From Candidatus Sumerlaeota bacterium (GTDB lineage: Bacteria > Sumerlaeota > Sumerlaeia > MVZB01 > JAJFLK01), in NCBI GenBank assembly GCA_021772735.1, contig JAJFLK010000075.1:1-12280 (forward strand): DNA of 12,280 nucleotides. The letters run 5' to 3'. Positions 1 to 6,143 of the stretch are shown one piece after another. The position numbers and the translations under genes were made by a program. A model generated the notes under the pieces. That model was not told the origin of the DNA, searched no databases, and was given only the letters and a program-made list of their open reading frames with translations. Position 1 is the first letter of the stretch. Every line of letters starts with the position of its first letter.

Positions 1-339
1 ACCGGCGGAGAGATCGCCGCTCTAGTTGTTTTGAACGCCGTGGCCCGCAAGATCCCCGGCGTTCTCGGCAATGAGGCCTCCGCGCCGAACGACAGCTTCG
101 AGACCGGGCTGCTCGATTGCCCGCACTACACGCGTCCGGAGGTATTCGAAGGGCTTGAGGTGCCGGAAGTTCTAGCCTCGGGCCACCACGCGAAGATCGT
201 CGAGTGGCGTCGCGAGCAGGCATTGCGCAAGACGGCGCGGCGGCGTCCGGATCTGATCGATCGCGATAGGCTTTCAGATGAGGAAAAACGAATAGTCGAC
301 GAGGAGATCGAAGGGGCGAGCCAGGCGATCGAGGAATAG
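1..339 (+). CDS. trmD: tRNA (guanine-N1-)-methyltransferase TrmD, C-terminal part (5' end outside window)
   Basis: The frame is open from the first base and encodes the last 112 residues of TrmD, the SPOUT-family enzyme that uses S-adenosylmethionine to methylate N1 of G37 in tRNAs and so prevents frameshifting. It begins with TGGEIAALVV and NAVARKIPGVLGNEAS, matching the cofactor-binding knot segment of the family. The interdomain linker and C-terminal domain follow: NDSFETGLLDCPHYTRPEVF, then GLEVPEVLASGHHAKIVEWR and a basic helix ending in RRRPDL. The Asp of the DSF segment corresponds to the conserved catalytic Asp of known TrmD enzymes. The end is normal, with a short acidic tail and a TAG stop. 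A TTG at 31 could be mistaken for a start, but homology to TrmD runs straight through it. The usual neighbour rplS does not follow within the window. Confidence 0.96.
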   Translation, partial: TGGEIAALVVLNAVARKIPGVLGNEASAPNDSFETGLLDCPHYTRPEVFEGLEVPEVLASGHHAKIVEWRREQALRKTARRRPDLIDRDRLSDEEKRIVDEEIEGASQAIEE

Positions 340-588
340 GTCAGACCGAGGCTGCGGCTGATTCGGGGTCCGCTTCGGCGGCGGGAACTTCAGCCACCGG
401 TACTTCGGTCGCTCCGGCCGTTTTCTTACCCGAATTCCACTGCTCAAGCGCCCATGAGCAAACAAATCGACCTGCACGGCCTGCGCGAATTCATTGGACG
501 AGAGATGTACTCATCATCAGCGCGGGCTTACGGGCTAGGCCGATTTGAATAGAATCACTCATGCGCGCGAATTGATGTCTTTGGGAAT

Positions 589-711
589 TCACTTGCGCGG
601 CGTCTTGGCCTGCATGCGGGCTTTCCCGCAGCGCGGGCAGATCCATTTGCGCTGCTTGTGGAAGGAGCGTTTCTCCTCCTTCATCTTGATCTTGCATCGT
701 TTGCAATACAT
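589..711 (-). CDS. small basic zinc-ribbon protein (40 aa)
   Basis: This minus-strand frame has an ATG at 711-709 and a TGA at 591-589. It encodes a 40-residue, strongly basic peptide with two CxxC knuckles, CKRC (residues 3-6) and CPRC (25-28), 18 residues apart. Each knuckle is followed by basic residues, and the peptide ends in KTPRK. Spacing and charge are those of a treble-clef or zinc-ribbon fold that could bind nucleic acid or ribosomes, but I cannot assign a family. The frame stays open upstream of the ATG to a TAA at 781, adding a segment ending in RRPIGAWNASDP with no good start codon. No clear Shine-Dalgarno precedes the ATG, so the true start is uncertain. It lies alone between trmD and the glycosyltransferase gene, on the opposite strand to both. 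The paired CxxC motifs are the main reason for calling it real. Confidence 0.6.
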   Translation of the reverse strand: MYCKRCKIKMKEEKRSFHKQRKWICPRCGKARMQAKTPRK

Positions 712-930
712 GGGGTCGGAGGCGTTCCAGGCGCCGATGGGGCGCCGTGCCTGATCTTGCGCGATTGCCAGGGCCGAGCATTAGCTTTTGACATCGCTCG
801 GGCGGCTCGCCAACAATGGCCCGCGCAATGAGGCCGTTCAAGGCCATTCAAGACTGCTAATGGCGTTTGACCGCACCTCGATGCGTTTGCAAAACGTCCC
901 ATTCCTGATTGAGCGGATATCAATTCCCGG
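712..930. other. non-coding gap before the glycosyltransferase gene
   Basis: No convincing gene, tRNA or strong promoter is seen in these 219 bases. A 10-bp tandem repeat with one mismatch (AGGCCGTTCA at 831-840, AGGCCATTCA at 841-850) is the only local structure. The promoter for the glycosyltransferase-ligase pair should lie here, but no good -35/-10 pair could be read. Confidence 0.4.
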
Positions 931-1671
931 ATGACAGAACTGTTTCTTCCCCCAGCCTCGGTTGAACGACCCGTGCCTCTGCCCGAGGGCTTTCTGCTCT
1001 CGGTCTTGATGCCCGTCTATAACGAGATGTCCACGATCGAGGAGATCCTGCGGCAGGTCCACGCCGTGGTGCTGCCCAAGGAGATCATCATCGTCGATGA
1101 TTGGTCGACCGATGGAACCCGGGATTTCCTCAAGAAGATCGACGGCGTCGATGGCGTCCGCGTTTTCTACCACGATAAGAATCGCGGCAAGGGCGCCGCT
1201 TTGCAGACCGCGATCGCGCAGATCAACGGCACGCATGCGATTATTCAGGACGCCGATCTTGAGTACGATCCGGGCGATTACCCGGTGCTTCTCCGGCCGC
1301 TGCTCGAAGGGCGGGCCGATGTCGTCTATGGCTCTCGGTTCAAGGGGTCGGGGCGGGTGTTTCTGTATTCGCACTACATCGGCAACAGGTTCCTGACCGG
1401 GCTGACGAATCTTCTCTATAGCTGCAATCTGACGGACATGGAGACCTGCTATAAGTGCTTTCGCAGTGAGGTCTTCGACAAGGTTAAGCTGCGCAGCCAG
1501 AGGTTCAACATCGAGCCGGAGATCACGGCCAAGATTTTCAAGAATCACTTCAAGGTCTTCGAGGTGCCGATCAATTACAGCGGCCGCGATTTCGATGAGG
1601 GCAAGAAGATCACATGGCGTGACGGGTTCTCGGCGATCTGGGCGTTGCTCAAGTTTCGGTTTACCGATTGA
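931..1671 (+). CDS. GT2-family glycosyltransferase (dolichol-phosphate mannosyltransferase/DPM1-like)
   Basis: The protein has 246 residues and the fold of a GT-A family 2 transferase that moves a sugar from a nucleotide donor to a polyprenyl phosphate or a growing glycan. The N-terminal nucleotide-binding strand reads SVLMPVYNE (residues 24-32), followed by IIIVDDWSTDGT (52-63) with the donor-binding DD at 56-57. The metal-binding DxD is QDADLEYDP (106-114). YGSRFKGSGR (133-142) and GNRFLT (151-156) are typical of the DPM1/polyprenyl-phosphate glycosyltransferase group. Near the C-terminus are INYSGRDFDEGKKI (214-227) and the WRDG that follows. There is no C-terminal membrane segment, so it is the short, soluble DPM1 type. 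No strong Shine-Dalgarno precedes the ATG; a weak GAGCGG lies at 911. Its TGA overlaps the ATG of the next gene, so the two are probably co-translated. The sugar and acceptor cannot be read from sequence. Confidence 0.9.
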   Translation: MTELFLPPASVERPVPLPEGFLLSVLMPVYNEMSTIEEILRQVHAVVLPKEIIIVDDWSTDGTRDFLKKIDGVDGVRVFYHDKNRGKGAALQTAIAQINGTHAIIQDADLEYDPGDYPVLLRPLLEGRADVVYGSRFKGSGRVFLYSHYIGNRFLTGLTNLLYSCNLTDMETCYKCFRSEVFDKVKLRSQRFNIEPEITAKIFKNHFKVFEVPINYSGRDFDEGKKITWRDGFSAIWALLKFRFTD

Positions 1672-3263
1672 TGACTGCCCGGCGCAAAGGCCGGCGCGGT
1701 CGCCGCCGAGACGGCGAGGGCACCGAAGCCCGCGGCCCGGCCCGTGCCTACGGCGCCCCCTCGGCGCAGGTCGCCCTCTCAAGCGAAACGCACCCAGCTC
1801 AGGCTCCGGATGATCCCGCCGGCGCGAGGCGGTTCTGGATCGCGCTCGGTCTCCTTCTCGCGCTCATCGCGTGGGTTTTTGTTCCCGGCCAGTCGACGAA
1901 GGAACCGCTTGTCGATTTCAAATGGCCCTTTCTGGCCCTCGGCGTCGCGATCGTTTTCATCCTCTCGTTGCGAGCCCCATCCGATCGCACGTTCTTCAAA
2001 TCATCACCCGCAAAGCCCCTGTCAGTGGCGTTCGCCCTGATCGCCGTCGGGCTGGTGATCGCCTCAATATTCTCCCCCGCGCCATCGCTCGCATGGCGGA
2101 CCGCCGCGCGCGAATTCATCTTTATCATTCTGGCCGCGCGCCTGGCGACGATGCGCCTTACCCGAGGCGTCGCCCTGGGCATTGCCTCGGCATACTTTGC
2201 TTCGGCGGGTCTTCAGGCCGCGCTGACTCTGGTGCAGTGGGCCCTGGCCGGGCGCACCGGCGGCGCGGTATCGGCCCGATTCGCCATGGTCGGCACGCTG
2301 GGCAATCCCGAATACATGGCCGGCTGGTTGGCGCCGGCGTGCGTCGGCGCGATCGTCCTGGCGGTATCCGGCCGTGCTTCGGCGCGGGTTCGAATCGCGG
2401 CCGGGGCGGTGGCGGCGCTGACTGGCGCTTCGGTGTTTCTGAGCGGGGGGCGCGGCGCGGCGCTCGGAGCCGTGGCGGCGCTGGGCCTGCTGGTGATCGT
2501 CGGGCTTTGGAAGTCACGCAATGCGGGGGGCGCGATGGCACAAGGGAACGACCCGGGCGCGGAAAGGGTAAATGGTCAAGATCCCTGCCAGGAACTCGGC
2601 CGCGTAACCGGAGGCATCCGCGCCCTTGCGCCTGGAGCTTTGGCCGTCCTTATCGGCGCGGCGCTGCTCGCGGGCGGCGCGTTGATGCTCGGGCCTGAAG
2701 CTCGGCGCCAGAGCCTGTTGGGCCGAGGCGAGCAGATGTTCAACCCCTACTCGACTTCGATCCGGCACCGGACGGGACTGCTCGTCGTGACGGCGCACAT
2801 GATCCGGGAAAATCCCATTCTCGGCTGGGGGCCCGGGCGTTATACCGTCGGGTTCGATCTGACGCGGGGGCGCCTTGCGCGCGAGAGCGATTCGGTCGGT
2901 CCCTGGGTGTTCAACGAGTTTTTCAATGACCGCGCGGCGCTCGAAGCCCACAGCGATCCCCTGCAGTGGTGGGCCGAGTATGGACTGGCGCCGTTCCTGG
3001 GGCTGATGCTTCTGACGGCCTCGACGATCGTGACGGGCATCGCGCTGGCCCGTTCCCCCGATGAACCGGTGGCGGCGCGCATATGGCTCGCAGTTTTCGC
3101 CGCGCTCGCGGTCGGGATGCTCTTCAATTTTCCTCTGCATCGGCCGAGCAGGGCTGTGCTGTTTTGGGCGGCGGCGGGGCTGATCCATGCGTTGCGATTG
3201 GACTTCGATGACCCGGAGCCCCAGCCCGAATCGGGCGCTAGTAGTTTGACCGATGGGAGGTGA
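1671..3263 (+). CDS. O-antigen ligase/polymerase family membrane protein (WaaL/Wzy-like)
   Basis: This 530-residue polytopic inner-membrane protein belongs to the O-antigen ligase/polymerase superfamily, which transfers polyprenyl-linked glycans to lipid A or protein or polymerises repeat units. A long Arg-rich cytoplasmic N-terminus (about residues 1-52) precedes many hydrophobic segments (for example about 55-72, 85-101, 116-134, 165-190, 244-256, 265-280, 321-340, 438-460 and 472-488). Family landmarks are GNPEYMAGWL (211-220), LSGGRGAALG (257-266), GWGPGRY (385-391) opening the large periplasmic loop, and HSDPLQWWAEYG (427-438) with the conserved His. A cytoplasmic loop near 284-316 is hydrophilic and unusually long. 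The ATG at 1671 is preferred to the TTG three bases earlier because it makes the TGATG overlap with the GT2 gene, a sign of translational coupling. Ligase and polymerase cannot be separated by sequence alone. Confidence 0.88.
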   Translation: MTARRKGRRGRRRDGEGTEARGPARAYGAPSAQVALSSETHPAQAPDDPAGARRFWIALGLLLALIAWVFVPGQSTKEPLVDFKWPFLALGVAIVFILSLRAPSDRTFFKSSPAKPLSVAFALIAVGLVIASIFSPAPSLAWRTAAREFIFIILAARLATMRLTRGVALGIASAYFASAGLQAALTLVQWALAGRTGGAVSARFAMVGTLGNPEYMAGWLAPACVGAIVLAVSGRASARVRIAAGAVAALTGASVFLSGGRGAALGAVAALGLLVIVGLWKSRNAGGAMAQGNDPGAERVNGQDPCQELGRVTGGIRALAPGALAVLIGAALLAGGALMLGPEARRQSLLGRGEQMFNPYSTSIRHRTGLLVVTAHMIRENPILGWGPGRYTVGFDLTRGRLARESDSVGPWVFNEFFNDRAALEAHSDPLQWWAEYGLAPFLGLMLLTASTIVTGIALARSPDEPVAARIWLAVFAALAVGMLFNFPLHRPSRAVLFWAAAGLIHALRLDFDDPEPQPESGASSLTDGR

Positions 3264-3275
3264 CGGGAAGTCATG

Positions 3276-3348
3276 ACCGGCGAGGGCGCCGGTCCCACAC
3301 TTTCCGGGTGTGACGCTTGTCACGTGTGGAACCGACGCCCTCGCCGGT
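3276..3348. repeat. long imperfect inverted repeat with a nested hairpin
   Basis: The left arm (3276-3300) and right arm (3324-3348) are 25 nt each and reverse complementary at 23 positions. The outer 13 bp are perfect (ACCGGCGAGGGCG against CGCCCTCGCCGGT). The 23-nt space between holds a second perfect stem, GTGAC (3310-3314) with GTCAC (3319-3323), closed by GCTT and abutting the right arm. The whole can fold as one rod with a 9-nt bulge. It starts 12 nt after the stop of the ligase gene. No T-run follows, so it is not a classic intrinsic terminator. It could be a REP/MITE-like element, an mRNA-stabilising or bidirectional terminating hairpin. The 9-mer CCGGGTGTG from its loop recurs at 3368-3376. 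Confidence 0.8.
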
Positions 3349-3494
3349 TGAGAAATTCAAGAAACCCCCGGGTGTGGCGGTGCGACAACCCCACATAGTC
3401 AGCCGGTCGGAGCACTAGTCATTGACACGGGCGGACGTTCGGGGGGATCGTAGGGGACAATCGTAGCAAGCGATCTTTAGACATAATAATCATT

Positions 3495-3501
3495 GAGGAG
3501 G
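3495..3501 (+). promoter_or_regulatory. strong Shine-Dalgarno for the aldehyde dehydrogenase
   Basis: GAGGAGG lies 8 nt before the ATG at 3510 and fixes that start. It is the best ribosome binding site in the window and suggests high expression of the gene. Confidence 0.85.
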
Positions 3502-3509
3502 CGCGAGTC

Positions 3510-4988
3510 ATGGCAACCGCAACCGCCCCGGGTGCCGTCGGGGAATTGATCCGGCAAAGAAAACTTTTCATCGACGGGGAATTCGTCGATGCGCAATCGG
3601 GCAAGACGTTCGGCGTCATCAATCCCGGCACCGGCGCCGAAATGTGCCGGGTCGCCGAGGCTGATAAGGCCGATATCGACGCAGCCACGAAGGCGGCAAG
3701 GCGGGCGTTCGAGTCGGGACCATATCCTAAGATGAGCAATCGCGATCGCGGCCGGATGCTCAGCCGGATCGCCGCACTGATTATGGAAAACCGCGAGGAA
3801 CTGGCGCGGCTCGAATCGCTCGATAACGGCAAGCCGATCGGCGAGACGATGAACGTGGATATTCCCGCCTCGGCGGCGACGTTCGAATACTACGCCGGCT
3901 GGGCCGATAAGCTCGAAGGCTCGGTCATTCCGGTCGATGGAAACAATCTGAACTACACGCGCCTCGAACCCGTCGGCGTTGTCGGCCAGATTATCCCCTG
4001 GAACTTCCCGCTCCTGATGCTGGCCTGGAAAATCGCGCCGGCCATATGCGGCGGCAATACCATTGTCATGAAGCCGGCCGAGCAGACTCCGCTGTCTGCA
4101 TTGCGATTCGCCGAGCTGTGCGCCGAAGCCGGCGTGCCTCCGGGTGTGGTCAATATTGTGCCGGGCTTTGGCGAGACCGCCGGCGCGGCCATAAGCGGTC
4201 ATCCGGACATCGATAAAGTCGCGTTCACCGGCGAGTGGAAAACCGGACAGATCATCATGCGGGCGGCGGCGGGCACCCTGAAGCGCATCTCGCTTGAGCT
4301 CGGCGGCAAATCGCCCAATATCGTTTTCGACGACGCCGATATCCCTTCGGCCATTGCCGGCGCTATGGGTGGGATCTTCTTCAACGCGGGCGAAGTCTGC
4401 TGCGCGGGCTCACGGCTTTTCGTCCAGAGCGGCATCCACAAGGAATTCGTTCAGGAGTTCGCCCACCAGGCCAATTCGATCAAGGTCGGCGATCCGCTCG
4501 ACGAGACGACGCAGCAGGGCGCGCAGGTCAGCAAAGAGCAGTTCGAGAAGATTCTCGGATACATCGACATCGGCAAGAACGAGGACAAAGCCGAACTGGC
4601 GTGCGGCGGCGAGCGCGTCGGCGATACCGGATACTTCATCCGTCCGACGATCTTCGACGGCGTGACGAATGACATGCGGATTGCTCGCGAAGAGATCTTC
4701 GGCCCCGTCGTCTCGGCGATCGATTTCGCCGATGAGGAGGCCGTCATCGCAGAGGGCAACAAGACGATGTATGGCCTGGCGGCCGGTGTCTGGACGAAGG
4801 ATATCAAGAAGGCCCATCGGGTCGCGCACGGTCTGCGCGCCGGGACGGTCTGGATCAATACTTACAACGCATTTGACGCGGCGTCGCCGTTCGGCGGCTT
4901 CAAGTACAGCGGCTTCGGGCGCGAGAACGGCAAGGCCGCGCTCGAGCTCTATACTCAGGTCAAAAGTATCTGGGTGAATATGGACTGA
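3510..4988 (+). CDS. NAD(P)-dependent aldehyde dehydrogenase
   Basis: At 492 residues this is a full-length, class 1/2-type aldehyde dehydrogenase oxidising an aldehyde to the carboxylate with NAD(P)+ in the cytoplasm. PWNFP (163-167) carries the oxyanion-hole Asn165, and MKPAEQTP (187-194) carries Lys188 of the cofactor site. SLELGGKSPN (261-270) holds the general base Glu263. FFNAGEVCCAGSR (290-302) holds the nucleophile, Cys297 by alignment to the usual CCCAG. EEIFGPV and the C-terminal oligomerisation strand are present. One oddity is that the usual FTGSTEVG turn of the Rossmann fold is FTGEWKTG (239-246), so the Ser that normally lies beside the cofactor phosphates is Glu. The gene stands alone, with its own ribosome binding site and a terminator 39 nt downstream. 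The substrate (acetaldehyde, betaine aldehyde, other) cannot be told from sequence. Confidence 0.95.
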   Translation: MATATAPGAVGELIRQRKLFIDGEFVDAQSGKTFGVINPGTGAEMCRVAEADKADIDAATKAARRAFESGPYPKMSNRDRGRMLSRIAALIMENREELARLESLDNGKPIGETMNVDIPASAATFEYYAGWADKLEGSVIPVDGNNLNYTRLEPVGVVGQIIPWNFPLLMLAWKIAPAICGGNTIVMKPAEQTPLSALRFAELCAEAGVPPGVVNIVPGFGETAGAAISGHPDIDKVAFTGEWKTGQIIMRAAAGTLKRISLELGGKSPNIVFDDADIPSAIAGAMGGIFFNAGEVCCAGSRLFVQSGIHKEFVQEFAHQANSIKVGDPLDETTQQGAQVSKEQFEKILGYIDIGKNEDKAELACGGERVGDTGYFIRPTIFDGVTNDMRIAREEIFGPVVSAIDFADEEAVIAEGNKTMYGLAAGVWTKDIKKAHRVAHGLRAGTVWINTYNAFDAASPFGGFKYSGFGRENGKAALELYTQVKSIWVNMD

Positions 4989-5026
4989 TCTTTCGCGCCG
5001 AATCTCTCGGCGTGACGAGCGAAATC

Positions 5027-5066
5027 AGCGGCCGGTTTGCCAGGCGCGGCAGGCCGGCCGCTTTTC
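5027..5066 (+). terminator. intrinsic terminator after the aldehyde dehydrogenase
   Basis: A perfect 9-bp stem pairs AGCGGCCGG (5027-5035) with CCGGCCGCT (5054-5062). An inner TGCC/GGCA pairing (5038-5041 with 5048-5051) shortens the loop. The stem is followed directly by a T-rich stretch (TTTT, then TATTT). GC-rich stem plus T-run, 39 nt after a stop codon, is the textbook arrangement. It sits immediately before the ribosome binding site of the PAS-like gene, which must therefore use readthrough or its own promoter. Confidence 0.85.
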
Positions 5067-5085
5067 TATTTGGAGGTCGCGCGAT

Positions 5086-5481
5086 TTGAAGACGAAAGAA
5101 ACGTGGCTGCGCTGGCTTCTGGATCGCGCCGAGGGCGCGTGCGTGATCGAGACGGATGCCTCCGGCCTCATCACGCAGTTCGGCCCCGGAGCCGAGGCGT
5201 TCTTCGTCTGCCCTGCCGCCCAAGCCATTGGCCAGATGAAATACAGCGAGTTCCACGACGCGGCCGAGCTCGAAGCATGCAAGGGCAGCCCGGAGTTCGT
5301 CGCCGCGCTCGCAATCCCCGGCTGGACCGAAGACGTATGGCGCGTTGTGCCGCTGGCAGACGAGCCCTTCGCGGCGCGCGTGACGTTGATTCCGTTGAGA
5401 GACTTCGGTCCTGCCGAAGCGCCTGGAGCGAAGGATAAAATCACTGGATGGCTGGCGCATTACCGGCGATTGGCCGAGTGA
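5086..5481 (+). CDS. stand-alone PAS-like sensor domain protein
   Basis: This 131-residue cytoplasmic protein consists almost entirely of one PAS-like fold and has no visible output domain. The core begins at ACVIETDASGLITQFGPGAE (18-37), matching the PAS pattern of hydrophobic strand, D-x-x-G turn, strand and small-residue helix. AFFVCPAAQAIGQMKYSEFH (38-57) resembles the segment where PAS domains have a helix and a G-x-x-x-x-x-F/H motif. The later strands (WRVVPLA, FAARVTLIPLRD) and ITGWLAHYRRL complete the beta sheet. The start is a TTG at 5086, chosen because GGAGGT (5072-5077) lies 8 nt upstream and no in-frame ATG exists nearby. Its ligand and partner are unknown. Stand-alone PAS proteins usually act by binding another signalling protein. 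The match is by pattern, so another alpha/beta sensor fold is possible. Confidence 0.72.
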   Translation: MKTKETWLRWLLDRAEGACVIETDASGLITQFGPGAEAFFVCPAAQAIGQMKYSEFHDAAELEACKGSPEFVAALAIPGWTEDVWRVVPLADEPFAARVTLIPLRDFGPAEAPGAKDKITGWLAHYRRLAE

Positions 5482-5523
5482 AAATCCGAGACTTCGACGA
5501 TCCTTTCAGCAGGTGATTTTGAC

Positions 5524-5551
5524 GAATTCGCGAAATTCATGGAATTCGCGA
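5524..5551. repeat. short direct repeat GAATTCGCGA, 18-bp period
   Basis: GAATTCGCGA occurs at 5524-5533 and again at 5542-5551. The first copy includes the 8-bp palindrome TTCGCGAA (5527-5534). The pair lies 35 to 62 nt before the start of the orphan membrane-protein gene, in a lower-GC intergenic stretch. Two copies on nearly the same face of the helix could be an operator, but this is inference from position only. Confidence 0.45.
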
Positions 5552-5585
5552 TCCGATACTCCGATAAATAGATTGAGCATGCAAA

Positions 5586-6059
5586 ATGAGCGACATCAAA
5601 AGCAAAGGCCTGTTTTCCATTTCGATCACACGCGCATGCCTACTTGCTGTGATGCTCCTCGGGATATTCTGCGTAGTGCTCTCACGTATCAAGGGAAGCG
5701 CGGACGAGCGCGTAGTTGCGACGCTCATCATTGATAGAGAAGTTAAGGGAAAGATCACGATCGGACCTCCCCACGGGGACGTGGACCTTGACAGATTGGA
5801 CCATCGCAATGACCCGCCCGTGTTCTTCATTGGTCCTTCTGGCGTCACAAATTCCTTTTTCCACGAGAAACTTTTCAGGGGGCACGTCTATCGGGCCTTT
5901 TATTCGGATGGGACGCGGATTCCAGTGTATACATTTGACACGCTTGATCCCCAGATAGATGCCTTGCACCTTATCGGCTCGGAATCGCGTGCCGGCAAGA
6001 TGTACGCAGTGTATTTCCTGGGGCCACTCCCAACTCATGATGTAATGAATGAGAAATGA
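5586..6059 (+). CDS. orphan membrane-anchored protein of unknown function
   Basis: I do not recognise this 157-residue protein. A short basic N-terminus (MSDIKSKG) is followed by a hydrophobic segment, about residues 16-33 (RACLLAVMLLGIFCVVLS), that would serve as an uncleaved signal anchor. The remaining 120 or so residues would lie outside the cytoplasm. They contain a mixed, strand-rich sequence with TLIIDREVKGKITIGPP, PPVFFIGPSGVTNSFF and MYAVYFLGPLPTHDV, suggesting a small beta domain. It has no cysteine in the outer part and no lipobox. The ATG at 5586 has only a weak upstream GAG. Base composition drops here (31 of 60 bases are G or C at 5641-5700) compared with the flanking genes, and codon third positions are less GC-biased. 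This hints at recent acquisition or a fast-evolving lineage-specific gene. Confidence 0.7.
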   Translation: MSDIKSKGLFSISITRACLLAVMLLGIFCVVLSRIKGSADERVVATLIIDREVKGKITIGPPHGDVDLDRLDHRNDPPVFFIGPSGVTNSFFHEKLFRGHVYRAFYSDGTRIPVYTFDTLDPQIDALHLIGSESRAGKMYAVYFLGPLPTHDVMNEK

Positions 6060-6143
6060 TGTCGAGCGAGTGGATCGCGGAATCCAGCCGCGTCCGGCCC
6101 GACGGTCATTCCTAGCCCCCAAACCCCGCCCCGAATCGTACGG

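Noticed and set aside
370..381. CCGC-TTCG-GCGG tetraloop hairpin after trmD
   Set aside because: A four-bp stem without a T-run is too weak to call a terminator.
454..552. Plus-strand 32-codon frame starting ATG (MSKQIDLHGLREFIGREM...) after trmD
   Set aside because: No Shine-Dalgarno, no recognisable motif, and short enough to be chance; not L19 despite the position.
838..1782. Long minus-strand frame opposite the GT2 gene
   Set aside because: Shadow of a well-supported glycosyltransferase; composition is that of an antisense GC-rich frame.
3422..3487. TTGACA at 3422 and CATAAT at 3482 as a promoter for the aldehyde dehydrogenase
   Set aside because: The two boxes are 54 nt apart, and the second would start transcription almost on the ribosome binding site; neither has a matching partner at 16-18 nt.
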